A DNA stretch of 64,000 bases from Arthrobacter sp. Leaf141 (GTDB lineage Bacteria; Actinomycetota; Actinomycetes; Actinomycetales; Micrococcaceae), in assembly GCF_001424565.1 (NCBI RefSeq), contig NZ_LMOL01000005.1, forward strand, positions 89,894 to 153,893, read 5' to 3'. Under the pieces are notes generated by a model. The model was not told the origin of the DNA. It did not search any database and was given only the letters and a program-made list of their open reading frames with translations. Shown here piece after piece: positions 33,903-41,622 of this stretch. How positions within the stretch are numbered: position 1 is the stretch's first letter; each line of letters opens with the position of its first letter. The position numbers and the translations under genes are program-made.

Positions 33903-35018
33903 ATGAGCACCGCATCAGCCGCCGCACCCGCAGCAAAATCCACGTCCAACCTGCGCGTCAGCGAATTCACGGCCCTCCCCACGCCCCAGGAGCTCATCGC
34001 CGAGCTGCCGCTGGACACCCGGGAAGCCACCGTGGTGGAACGCGGCCGCGACGAGGTCCGCGCCATCATGGACGGACTGGATGACCGCCTGCTGGTCATT
34101 GTGGGCCCCTGCTCCATTCACGATCCCAAAGCCGGGCTGGAATACGCCCGCCGGCTGGTCAGCCAGGCGGAGCAGCACAAAGCCGACCTGCTGATCGTCA
34201 TGCGGACCTACTTCGAAAAGCCCCGCACCACAGTGGGCTGGAAGGGCCTGATCAACGACCCGCGACTGGACGGCAGCCACGACATGGTCACCGGCCTGCG
34301 CACCGCCCGGCACTTCCTCCAGCAGGTCACCGCGCTGGGCCTGCCCACGGCCACCGAATTCCTTGAACCCATCAGCCCGCAGTACATGGCGGACCTCATC
34401 GCCTGGGGCGCCATCGGGGCGCGGACCACCGAAAGCCAGATCCACCGGCAGCTCGCTTCGGGGCTGTCCATGCCCATCGGGTTCAAAAACGGGACCGACG
34501 GCGACCTCCAGGTGGCCATCGACGCCTGCGGTGCCGCCGGGGCTGCCCAGGCGTTCCTGGGGATCGACGGCGACGGCCGGGCCGCGCTGGTGTCCACCGC
34601 CGGAAACCCCGACACCCATGTCATCCTCCGCGGCGGCCGGAAGGGCCCCAACTACTCCGCCGTGGACGTCCAGGCCGCCTCCGGCAAGCTGGCAGGCAAG
34701 GGCCTGAACCCGCGCCTGATCGTGGACGCAAGCCACGCCAACAGCGGCAAGAGCCACCACCGCCAGGCAGAGGTGGCCCTGGAAATCGGCGCCCAGCTCG
34801 AGGACGGCGGCCCGTCGGCACAGGCGATTGCCGGCGTGATGCTCGAAAGCTTCCTGGTGGGCGGCTCGCAGAACCTGGACGTTGCCGAACACCGCGCAGG
34901 GCGGGACGCGCTGGTCTACGGCCAGAGCGTCACCGACGCCTGCATGGACTGGGACGTCTCCGTGTCTGTCCTGGCCCAGCTGGCTGCCTCCGCACGGAAA
35001 CGCCGGACGGCAAAATAA
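33903..35018 (+). CDS. 3-deoxy-7-phosphoheptulonate (DAHP) synthase, class I
   Basis: A 371-residue class I (AroF/G/H type) DAHP synthase, condensing phosphoenolpyruvate and erythrose-4-phosphate in the first step of aromatic amino acid synthesis. Visible are VIVGPCSIHDPKAGLEYARRL (active-site region around residues 63-83), the metal ligand Cys in GPC, FEKPRTTVGWKGLINDP, GARTTESQIHR, GFKNGTDG and VDASHANS-type motifs. A start with 30 residues before the core is ordinary. It follows the aromatic leader peptide, which suggests translation-coupled control by Trp/Tyr/Phe supply in addition to any allosteric feedback. Confidence 0.92.
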   Translation: MSTASAAAPAAKSTSNLRVSEFTALPTPQELIAELPLDTREATVVERGRDEVRAIMDGLDDRLLVIVGPCSIHDPKAGLEYARRLVSQAEQHKADLLIVMRTYFEKPRTTVGWKGLINDPRLDGSHDMVTGLRTARHFLQQVTALGLPTATEFLEPISPQYMADLIAWGAIGARTTESQIHRQLASGLSMPIGFKNGTDGDLQVAIDACGAAGAAQAFLGIDGDGRAALVSTAGNPDTHVILRGGRKGPNYSAVDVQAASGKLAGKGLNPRLIVDASHANSGKSHHRQAEVALEIGAQLEDGGPSAQAIAGVMLESFLVGGSQNLDVAEHRAGRDALVYGQSVTDACMDWDVSVSVLAQLAASARKRRTAK

Positions 35019-35162
35019 GCCGTCGCACTACTTTCACATCTGCCACAGGAACATCTACAGTATCTAAATAAGTGGTTGGTGGATGGGCTCAGCATCAAGA
35101 ACACCGCATTGGCAAGTACCTGGGGTCTCTGTGTCCATCCGTCAGCAAAGGAAAATAGGGAA

Positions 35163-35375
35163 ATGTCGGCAGAACAGAACTTCTCCAACGCGAAGTTCCT
35201 GACAGTGGCTGAAGTAGCCCAGGTCATGCGCGTCTCCAAAATGACCGTGTACCGGCTGGTGCACTCCGGTGAAATGCCGGCGGTGCGCTTCGGCCGGTCC
35301 TACCGGGTCCCCGAGAATGCCGTGGACCAGTACCTCAAGGGTGCTGTTGTCGACGGGCATACCGAAACCGCCTGA
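35163..35375 (+). CDS. BldC-like excisionase-family DNA-binding protein
   Basis: A 70-residue MerR-like winged-helix protein matching actinobacterial BldC/excisionase family regulators: FLTVAEVAQVMRVSKMTVYRLVHSGEMPAVRFGRSYRVP spans the recognition helix and wing, followed by a short tail VDQYL. In Streptomyces BldC binds direct repeats and controls development; the role here is unknown. Start ATG 35163 follows AAAATAGGGAA; a longer frame of 99 residues lacks family similarity at its N-terminus. It lies upstream of the bS22 gene. Confidence 0.85.
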   Translation: MSAEQNFSNAKFLTVAEVAQVMRVSKMTVYRLVHSGEMPAVRFGRSYRVPENAVDQYLKGAVVDGHTETA

Positions 35376-35564
35376 GGTTTTCAGCCTTAATGGGGCACCG
35401 TGAGCCTGTGGTGCGCTTTGTTGTCAGAAGCCGCCCCCGGAAAGCGGTACCCTGTTAAGGAACGTTTTACGTCATTGTTGGAATCTGTCGGTTGTGCAGT
35501 TCGTAGCTTTGTCCACGGACCATCCCAACAGACAGGTACTGCATCTAGTTTGTGAGGAACTTTC

Positions 35565-35663
35565 GTGGGTTCAGTTATTAAGAAGCGTCGCAAGCGTATG
35601 GCCAAGAAGAAGCACCGCAAGCTGCTTCGCAAGACCCGTCACCAGCGCCGCAATAAGAAGTAG
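35565..35663 (+). CDS. 30S ribosomal protein bS22 (AURKAIP1/COX24-like)
   Basis: A 32-residue, extremely basic protein read from GTG: MGSVIKKRRKRMAKKKHRKL and on to a terminal RRNKK. It matches the short actinobacterial ribosomal protein bS22 seen in mycobacterial ribosome structures. Start GTG 35565 has GTGAGGAAC upstream. The codons end at TAG 35661-35663 and a strong terminator follows at 35684. It is too short for normal gene finding. The neighbour bldC-like gene is usual for this group of bacteria. Confidence 0.9.
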   Translation: MGSVIKKRRKRMAKKKHRKLLRKTRHQRRNKK

Positions 35664-35683
35664 AGATACTTCGTACAGCGTGG

Positions 35684-35716
35684 AAATGCCCGTCGCCTTC
35701 CAGGTGGCGGGCATTT
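35684..35716 (+). terminator. Intrinsic terminator after bS22
   Basis: A 14-bp stem (35684-35697 with 35703-35716, two G-T wobbles) around a 5-nt loop, ending in GCATTTT. It directly follows the bS22 gene. Confidence 0.8.
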
Positions 35717-35743
35717 TGCTGCCCTCTCCCAACTAGGTAGCAA

Positions 35744-35777
35744 TTGTTGTCGTTATGAGCGCTCATAACGACAACAA
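35744..35777. repeat. 34-bp perfect palindrome
   Basis: Arms of 17 nt meet at 35760/35761 with no spacer (TTGTTGTCGTTATGAGC and its exact complement). It sits between the bS22 terminator and the end of the HAD phosphatase gene (opposite strand), where it may terminate the phosphatase transcript or serve as a DNA-binding site. Confidence 0.75.
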
Positions 35778-35784
35778 CTGCCAG

Positions 35785-36603
35785 CTAGATGCGGGGGCCG
35801 CGGATCCGGGCGAAACCTTTCCACAGGCCGTAGACGGCGCCGCAGGCGGTTGCCACCTTCAGGCCGAAGGTCGCGGCGCGGCGGCCGGCGCGGAAGTCGT
35901 ACACTGGCCAGTTGTTGTCCCGGGCGTGCCGCCGGAGCCGGGCGTCCGGGTTGATGGCCACCGGGTGCCCCACCAGGCTCAGCAGCGGGATGTCGTTGTA
36001 GGAGTCGCTGTAGGCCCAGCAGCGCGACAGGTCCAGGCCCTCGGCTTCCGCAATTCCCCGGACGGCCACCGCTTTGGCGGAGCCGTGCAGGATGTCACCC
36101 ACCAGGCGGCCCGTGTAAAGGCCGTCCGCCACTTCACCCACGGTGCCCAGGGCTCCGGTGAGTCCCAGCCGGGTGGAAATCACTGTGGCGACTTCGATGG
36201 GAGTGGCGGTCACCAGCCACACCCGCCTGCCCACCCGGAGGTGTTGCTGGGCCAGGGCCTTGGCCCCGGGCCAGATCCGGGAGGCGATCATCTCGTCATA
36301 GACTTCCTCGCCGAGCGCCTTGATGTCGGCAACACTGATGCCGGCGGCGAGGGTGAGGGCTGAATCGCGGACGGCATGGACGTCGTCGATGTTTTCGCCA
36401 CGGGCAACAAACTTGAACTGCTTCCACGCCATGCCCGCGGCCTCCCGCAGCGTGAACGCCCCGCGCTGGTGCATCTTCCTGGCCACGTGGAACAGGCTGG
36501 CACCGCGCATCAGGGTGTTGTCCACGTCGAAGAACGCCGCCTCGCCCTGCTGCGGCGCAGCAACCGGGCTTGTGACGACGGCGACATATCTCTCCACGGG
36601 CAT
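35785..36603 (-). CDS. HAD-IB family hydrolase (SerB-like)
   Basis: A 272-residue haloacid dehalogenase-type phosphatase of subfamily IB. Motif I is FFDVDNTLMRG (D26, D28), motif II lies in VWLVTATP, and motif IV in YSDSYNDIPLL. Members include phosphoserine phosphatase relatives and lipid-linked phosphatases; a small hydrophobic C-terminal region is present but no clear membrane helix. Start ATG 36603 is favoured because TAGACT (forward 36611-36616 as AGTCTA) lies 7 nt upstream; a GTG start 45 nt earlier exists. Divergent from the glutaredoxin gene. Confidence 0.85.
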   Translation of the reverse strand: MPVERYVAVVTSPVAAPQQGEAAFFDVDNTLMRGASLFHVARKMHQRGAFTLREAAGMAWKQFKFVARGENIDDVHAVRDSALTLAAGISVADIKALGEEVYDEMIASRIWPGAKALAQQHLRVGRRVWLVTATPIEVATVISTRLGLTGALGTVGEVADGLYTGRLVGDILHGSAKAVAVRGIAEAEGLDLSRCWAYSDSYNDIPLLSLVGHPVAINPDARLRRHARDNNWPVYDFRAGRRAATFGLKVATACGAVYGLWKGFARIRGPRI

Positions 36604-36679
36604 GGACTCGAGTCTAGTCAATCCGCAGGCCCGGCGGCGTCGCGTCACCGGGCAGCGTCAGCGGGGCTACGGTTAAGGC

Positions 36680-36934
36680 ATGGCTGCACCCACCGTTGTC
36701 CTGATCACCAAAGCCGACTGCCACCTGTGCGAGGAGGCCCGCCGCACCGTGGGCAGGGTGGCCGCTGAACTGGGGCTGGAGTGGTCCGAGGAACAGGTGG
36801 ACCAGCAGCCGGAACTCCGCGAGCGGTATGCCGAGGAGATTCCCGTGGTGCTGGTGGACGGGGTGCAGCGCGACTTCTGGAAAATTGATGAAAACCGGCT
36901 GGCCCGGCTCCTGCGGCGCGCGCTGGCGGAGTAG
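36680..36934 (+). CDS. Glutaredoxin family protein
   Basis: An 84-residue thioredoxin-fold protein with the redox pair CHLC (C14, C17), the usual length for a monothiol/dithiol glutaredoxin-like (DUF836) protein, followed by IPVVLVDG, which carries the cis-proline. TACGGT (36668-36673) 6 nt before the ATG suggests a leaderless message. It lies 102 nt upstream of rex, consistent with a redox-linked neighbourhood, but whether they share a transcript is unclear. Confidence 0.85.
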   Translation: MAAPTVVLITKADCHLCEEARRTVGRVAAELGLEWSEEQVDQQPELRERYAEEIPVVLVDGVQRDFWKIDENRLARLLRRALAE

Positions 36935-37036
36935 GGACCGCACGTGGCAGGCGGCCGGCCTTTGCGGGCAGGTGCTTTGTTGGCACTGGCGCCGGGGCTT
37001 TAGAGTGGAGTTCCAACGTGATGCAAGGAGGGGCTG

Positions 37037-37732
37037 GTGACTTCGCTGGACCCAACGCCCCAGGCTGTCCCGGACCTGCCGGACGCCTCGGCCAAGCAGA
37101 TTCCCCCCGCGGCCGTGGCCCGGTTGACCATTTATCTGCGCGCCCTCAATACGCTCCTGGCTGACGGTGTGGAGCGGGTCTCCTCCGAGTCCCTGGCCGA
37201 GGCCTCCGGCGTCAGTTCAGCCACGCTGCGCAAGGACCTCTCCCATGTGGGTTCCTACGGCACCCGCGGTGTGGGCTACGAGGTGCAGTACCTCAGCCGC
37301 CACATTGCCGCCGCCCTGGGCCTGACCCACGACTGGAAAGTCGCAATCGTTGGTGCCGGCAACCTGGGCAAGGCATTGGCAAGGTATGGCGGGTTCGAGT
37401 CCCGCGGCTTTGACGTGGTGGCCATCTTCGATGCCGACCAGATGGTGGTGGGGAACGAGGTGGGCTGGCTGCGTGTCAGCGACGTGGCAGACCTTGAAGC
37501 CGTGCTGCAGCGCACAGGGGCGAACATGGTGGTGCTGGCTTTGCCGGCCGCCGTTGCCCAGGGCGTCTGCGACAGGGTGGTGGCGGCCGGAGTGAACAGT
37601 GTCCTCAGCTTCGCCCCCGTGATGCTGCAGGTCCCCGAGGGCGTCAACCTGCGAAAGGTGGACATGGCCACCGAACTGCAGATTCTTGCGTACCACGCAC
37701 AGCGGGCGCAGGCCCCGGGTCAGACCGCCTAG
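37037..37732 (+). CDS. rex: Redox-sensing transcriptional repressor Rex
   Basis: A 231-residue Rex protein that senses the NADH/NAD ratio and represses respiratory genes. The N-terminal winged helix (about 25-85) has IYLRALNTLLADG and SSATLRKDLSHVGSYGTRGVGY; the Rossmann domain begins WKVAIVGAGNLGKALA. Start GTG 37037 follows AAGGAGGGG. In many actinobacteria rex is linked to hemA and heme genes; here the next gene on the same strand is far away and the neighbour is a convergent repeat-containing membrane protein. Confidence 0.93.
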   Translation: MTSLDPTPQAVPDLPDASAKQIPPAAVARLTIYLRALNTLLADGVERVSSESLAEASGVSSATLRKDLSHVGSYGTRGVGYEVQYLSRHIAAALGLTHDWKVAIVGAGNLGKALARYGGFESRGFDVVAIFDADQMVVGNEVGWLRVSDVADLEAVLQRTGANMVVLALPAAVAQGVCDRVVAAGVNSVLSFAPVMLQVPEGVNLRKVDMATELQILAYHAQRAQAPGQTA

Positions 37733-37784
37733 GTTCCGGCGGTTCCGGGGCCCACGCCCGCAGGGGTGGTGGTTTCAGCCGGGC

Positions 37785-38546
37785 TTAGCGGCCGTACGGG
37801 CTGCCGCCGTATGGGTTGGCAAACGGCTGCTGCTTCCGAAAGTAGGGCGCAGCCTTGGGCAGGTAAAGCAGCACGATTGCCACAATGCCGGCCACGGTGC
37901 CCAGGGTGCCGATGGAGGGGATGCCAAAGAGGCCGATGATGGACAGCGCCGCGAAGACGGTGCCCAGGATGCGGGCCCAGTTCTTGCCCTTGCGGACAAA
38001 GAAGGCCACCAGGAGGTACAGGGCAACGCCGATGATGGCGAAGACCACCAGGGAGCCGGTCATAAAGCCCTTGACGTCTTCATAGGAGACTCCGCTGCCC
38101 TCAAGCTGATCGTCGATGGGACCGCGCATTGCAGGATCATCCAGCTGGCCCAGGCCGGTGAACATCGAGATTACATAGATCACGGCCGAGGCGATGATGA
38201 GCCAGAAGGAGATGGTCACCAGCTGCGGAACGCCATTGGTGCCGGCATCCTCAGGCTGCCCGTACGGGGACTGCGCATAGGGCGACTGGCCGTACGGGGG
38301 CTGTCCGGCAGGCTGCTGGTTCCAGGCGGGAGCCTGCGGTGGGTTCTGGCCGTACTGCGGTGCGTCCTGGCCCGGCTGCTGGCCGTACTGCGGCGGGTTC
38401 TGGCCGTACTGCGGTGCGTCCTGGCCCGGCTGCTGGCCGTACTGCGGCGGGTTTTGGCCGTACTGCGGTGCGTTTTCGCCATAGCGGGGCTGGCCGGGCT
38501 GCGGCTCGCCTGACTGCGGATCATTCGGGACGGGAGGAGTGCTCAT
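37785..38546 (-). CDS. Membrane protein with PQYGQ-rich N-terminal repeats
   Basis: A 253-residue protein. The N-terminal 100 residues are a low-complexity tail of Pro/Gln/Tyr/Gly (PQYGQNPPQYGQQPGQDA type), followed by about four membrane helices (about 115-240) and a short Tyr/Gly-rich end. Such tails are common in actinobacterial membrane proteins of unknown function (DUF4064/Interferon-induced-like). The start ATG 38546 is set by the GGGAGGAG site upstream. The repeat region is a near-perfect DNA tandem repeat. Function unknown. Confidence 0.8.
   Translation of the reverse strand: MSTPPVPNDPQSGEPQPGQPRYGENAPQYGQNPPQYGQQPGQDAPQYGQNPPQYGQQPGQDAPQYGQNPPQAPAWNQQPAGQPPYGQSPYAQSPYGQPEDAGTNGVPQLVTISFWLIIASAVIYVISMFTGLGQLDDPAMRGPIDDQLEGSGVSYEDVKGFMTGSLVVFAIIGVALYLLVAFFVRKGKNWARILGTVFAALSIIGLFGIPSIGTLGTVAGIVAIVLLYLPKAAPYFRKQQPFANPYGGSPYGR
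38341..38480. repeat. 54-bp tandem repeat inside the PQYGQ protein gene
   Basis: Two copies identical at every base (38341-38394 and 38395-38448) and a third partial copy from 38449 encode an 18-residue unit of PQYGQNPPQYGQQPGQDA type. Near-identity at DNA level indicates recent duplication and possible length variation between strains. Confidence 0.8.
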
Positions 38547-38715
38547 GAAGCGGTCCTTTGCTCTCGGATTTCCAGGTGGGCTGCCGGGGGAGCGGACCTG
38601 GGCCGTACCCCCAGCATGGCTTCCTTCCACCGTACCCTTGCGGGTGCGCGTTATGGGTCATTCCTGGGAGGTATTCCGAGGGCCCGCGGGCTGCGCGGCC
38701 GGGGCGTTAAACGCC

Positions 38716-38755
38716 GAACCCCGGCACTGGACCTGACGGTCCGGTGCCGGGGTTC
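38716..38755 (-). terminator. Intrinsic terminator after the YceI gene
   Basis: A long GC-rich hairpin (GAACCCCGGCAC... with its complement GTGCCGGGGTTC) of about 18 bp lies just after the end of the YceI gene on the minus strand. Nothing else is seen between 38547 and 38789. Confidence 0.65.
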
Positions 38756-38789
38756 CGGGTACTGCCAGTCAGGCAGCGGGGGCGATCAG

Positions 38790-39338
38790 TTACGCGGCCG
38801 GAGCGATGAAGGCCAGTTCCAGGCTGATGGCAACCTTGTCGCTGACCAGGACGCCACCGGTCTCCAGGACGGCGTTCCAGGTGAGGCCGAAGTCCTTGCG
38901 GCTGATGGTGGTCTCGGCGGAGACGCCGGCGCGGGTGTTGCCGAACGGGTCAACGGCCACGCCGTTGAATTCGGTGTCCAGGGTGACCGGACGGGTAACG
39001 CCCTTGATGGTGAGGTCGCCGGCGAGTTCGTAGCTGTTGCCCTTGGCAACCAGGCCGTTGGAAACGAAGGAGATTTCCGGGAACTGCTCGACGTCGAAGA
39101 AGTCGCCGCCGCGGACGTGGCCGTCGCGGTTGGCGTCGCCGGAGTCGAAGCTGGCGGTCTTGATGGTGGCGTTAATCCGGGAATCGGCGACGTCCTCGGC
39201 CAGCTCAAGGGTGGCGGCTGCGTCGGTGAACTGGCCGCGGACCTTGCTGATGCCTGCGTGCCGGACGGTGAAGCCGATCTCGCTGTGGGAGTTGTCGAGG
39301 GTCCAGGTGCCGGTGGTGATGTCTGCGGGAAGTGCCAT
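38790..39338 (-). CDS. YceI family protein
   Basis: A 182-residue YceI lipocalin-like protein, usually a polyisoprenoid-binding protein. Visible: DITTGTWTLDNSHSEIGFTVRHAGISKVRGQF at the N-terminus and SVPVLDTEFNG-type strands, with the family's NRDGHVRGGDFFD loop. It lacks a signal peptide, as usual for the actinobacterial cytoplasmic branch. It is likely controlled from the AT-rich region upstream, which holds palindromes at 39423 and 39472. Monocistronic. Confidence 0.9.
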   Translation of the reverse strand: MALPADITTGTWTLDNSHSEIGFTVRHAGISKVRGQFTDAAATLELAEDVADSRINATIKTASFDSGDANRDGHVRGGDFFDVEQFPEISFVSNGLVAKGNSYELAGDLTIKGVTRPVTLDTEFNGVAVDPFGNTRAGVSAETTISRKDFGLTWNAVLETGGVLVSDKVAISLELAFIAPAA

Positions 39339-39422
39339 GGTGTGCTCCTTGAGGTGTTATGCCGGGTTCGGTTCGCTGGGACTCGATAACTTGAAGTCTC
39401 AACTAACTGCTGCATCCAGTAT

Positions 39423-39442
39423 AAACATGCATTTGCATGTTT
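39423..39442. promoter_or_regulatory. Palindromic operator-like site upstream of the YceI gene
   Basis: AAACATGCA and TGCATGTTT face each other around TT. TATACT on the minus strand (39418-39423) is directly adjacent and could be the -10 box of the YceI promoter. A second palindrome AACTTAAGTT lies at 39472-39481. A MarR-type repressor is a guess; no such gene is in the window. Confidence 0.45.
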
Positions 39443-39535
39443 TGTTCCCTCCCGCGGAACATTTCTTCAAAAACTTAAGTTCTACTGGATGTAGAAGATT
39501 TCGGATCGCACGCCATCTTTGAGAAACTGGTAAAC

Positions 39536-40216
39536 ATGCCCCAAGCCACTGTCCATCTGCTCCGCCACGGCGAGGTCCATAATCCTGATGGCGTCCTGTA
39601 CGGCAGGCTGCCCGAATTCCACCTGTCCCGGCTGGGCCAGGAGATGGCCCAGCTGCTGGCGGAATACTTCCGGGAACGGGCCGCCGCCGGTGCCCGCATC
39701 ACCTACCTGGCAGCGTCACCGCTGGTCAGGGCCCAGGAAACCGCCGCGCCCACGGCTGACGCCCTGCACCTGCCGGTCCATACGGACAGCCGGATCATCG
39801 AGGCCCAGAACTACTTCGAGGGCATGAAGGTCAGCAAGGCGGAGCTTCGCCGGCCCCGGCACTGGCCGCACCTGGTCAACCCGCTGCGGCCCTCCTGGGG
39901 CGAACCGTACAAGGAGCAGGCGGCACGGATGATGGCCGCCGTCCAGGACGCCAGGCTCCAGGCCATCAGCCTGGCTGCAGGCGATTTCGGCGCTGACGGC
40001 CCCGAGGCCATCATGGTCAGCCACCAGCTCCCCATCTGGGCCACGCGGCTCAGCGCGGAAGGCCGCCGGCTGTGGCACGATCCACGCAAGCGCGAATGCA
40101 CGCTCACGTCGGTGACCTCCCTGGTGTTCGACGACGGCGGGAACCTTGCGGACGTCCGTTACAGCGAGCCCGCTGCCGCACTCCTCCCCGGTGCGGCCAG
40201 CACCCCGGGAGCCTGA
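39536..40216 (+). CDS. Histidine phosphatase (phosphoglycerate mutase-like)
   Basis: A 226-residue histidine phosphatase superfamily protein. The RHG motif is VHLLRHGEVHNPDGVLYGR (catalytic His about residue 11), with a second VSHQLPIWATR near residue 165 carrying the partner His. It sits first in the cytochrome c maturation cluster, a placement common in actinobacteria, but its substrate is unknown. The TlpA gene starts 2 nt after its stop. Confidence 0.88.
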   Translation: MPQATVHLLRHGEVHNPDGVLYGRLPEFHLSRLGQEMAQLLAEYFRERAAAGARITYLAASPLVRAQETAAPTADALHLPVHTDSRIIEAQNYFEGMKVSKAELRRPRHWPHLVNPLRPSWGEPYKEQAARMMAAVQDARLQAISLAAGDFGADGPEAIMVSHQLPIWATRLSAEGRRLWHDPRKRECTLTSVTSLVFDDGGNLADVRYSEPAAALLPGAASTPGA

Positions 40217-40218
40217 CC

Positions 40219-40854
40219 ATGGCCCGGAACATCGACCGGGGGACCGGCAACCTGCCCCTCACCTCGCGCCGCAGCATGCTGGTCACCGGCGGCCTGGCCC
40301 TGACGGCCCTGACAGTTGGCCTTTCCGGCTGCGCCCAGGAGGACGCCCTGGCCAAGCAGGCCAAGGCAGGGGACAACAAAAACTACGTGGCCGGTGACGG
40401 CTCCGTCACCGAATTCGCCGCCGCGGACCGCAAATCCGCCATCCAGGTCAGCGGCACCCTGTTTAACGGCACTGACGTGGCACCCGCCGACTTCCAGGGC
40501 CAGGTCACGGTGCTGAACTTCTGGTTCGCCGCCTGCGCGCCGTGCCGCGTCGAGGCGCCGCTCCTGGAGGAACTGCACCTGGAGTTCAAGGACCAGGGCG
40601 TCCAGTTCTTCGGCGTGAACCTCCGGGACGAGAAAGCCACGGCTGAAGCGTTCGATAAGACGTTCAACCTCACCTACCCCAGCTTCGACGACAAGGACGG
40701 CGGCGTGCTGCTGGCCGTCTCGGGGCTGGTCCCTCCCGGCGCGGTCCCCACCACCCTGGTCCTGGACAAGCAGGGCCGGGTGGCTTCCCGCGTCCTTGGC
40801 GAGATCCAAAAAGGCACGCTGAAAGCCCTCATTACCGCCGCCGTGGCAGAGTAG
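40219..40854 (+). CDS. TlpA/ResA-type thioredoxin lipoprotein
   Basis: A 211-residue membrane-anchored thioredoxin for the cytochrome c maturation system. The N-terminus has SRRSMLVTG, a Tat-like twin arginine, and a lipobox LSGC (C38). The catalytic CAPC pair is C106/C109 in VLNFWFAACAPCRVE; most TlpA proteins have Trp just before the first Cys (WCxPC), here Ala. It reduces apocytochrome heme-binding cysteines, taking electrons from CcdA encoded 12 nt downstream. Confidence 0.88.
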   Translation: MARNIDRGTGNLPLTSRRSMLVTGGLALTALTVGLSGCAQEDALAKQAKAGDNKNYVAGDGSVTEFAAADRKSAIQVSGTLFNGTDVAPADFQGQVTVLNFWFAACAPCRVEAPLLEELHLEFKDQGVQFFGVNLRDEKATAEAFDKTFNLTYPSFDDKDGGVLLAVSGLVPPGAVPTTLVLDKQGRVASRVLGEIQKGTLKALITAAVAE

Positions 40855-40866
40855 CCCCGGGCGCCC

Positions 40867-41622
40867 GTGAACAGCCCCTTCGCTGAAACCATCCTCAACG
40901 GCTCGCTGCTGCTGGCCATCCCGGTGGCGCTGCTGGCCGGCCTGGTGTCTTTCCTCTCACCGTGCGTACTGCCCCTGGTGCCCGGCTACCTGGGATACGT
41001 GACCGGGCTCAGCGGCGTTGACCTGCAGAAGCAGAAACGCGGCCGGATGTTCGCCGGAATCGGGCTCTTTGTCCTGGGCTTCTCCGTGATCTTTGTCCTG
41101 CTGGGCGGCGCGTTCGGCCAGCTGGGCACCCTGATCACCGGCTCGCAGAACGCCTGGATCACGCAGCTGCTGGGCCTCCTGGTGATCATCATGGGTGTGG
41201 TCTTTATGGGTGGCCTCGGCTGGCTGCAGCGCGACGCCAAGATCCATGCCAAGCCGCCCGCCGGCCTTTGGGGCGCCCCGTTGCTGGGGCTGACCTTCGG
41301 GCTGGGCTGGGCGCCGTGCATCGGCCCCACCTACTCCGCAGTGCAGCTGCTGAGCCTGTCCGGCGGCTCCTCCGCCGCCAAGGGCGCCTTCCTGGCCTTT
41401 GTGTACAGCCTGGGCCTGGGCATCCCCTTCCTCCTGATCGCCCTCGCGGTCCGCCGGGGGATGGGTGTGATGTCCTTCTTCCGCAAGCACCGCCTGGCCA
41501 TCCAGCGGACCGGCGGCGGCATCCTGGTGCTGCTGGGCATCCTGATGGCCAGCGGTGTCTGGGGAACCTGGGTGACCGGGCTGCAGTACTGGTTCCAAAC
41601 CGATGTGAAGTTGCCGATCTGA
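40867..41622 (+). CDS. ccdA: Cytochrome c biogenesis protein CcdA
   Basis: A 251-residue integral membrane thiol-disulfide transporter with six helices. The conserved cysteines are C33 (SPCVLPLVPGY) and C151 (GLGWAPCIGPTY), each in its Pro-rich helix motif. It moves reducing power from cytoplasmic thioredoxin to TlpA. GTG start. Its stop overlaps the resB start by one base (TGATG), so the operon is tightly coupled. Confidence 0.93.
   Translation: MNSPFAETILNGSLLLAIPVALLAGLVSFLSPCVLPLVPGYLGYVTGLSGVDLQKQKRGRMFAGIGLFVLGFSVIFVLLGGAFGQLGTLITGSQNAWITQLLGLLVIIMGVVFMGGLGWLQRDAKIHAKPPAGLWGAPLLGLTFGLGWAPCIGPTYSAVQLLSLSGGSSAAKGAFLAFVYSLGLGIPFLLIALAVRRGMGVMSFFRKHRLAIQRTGGGILVLLGILMASGVWGTWVTGLQYWFQTDVKLPI

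Noticed and set aside
36961..37036. A Rex operator before the rex gene
   Set aside because: No TTGTGAA-type inverted repeat is present; only a weak TTGGCA/TAGAGT pair.
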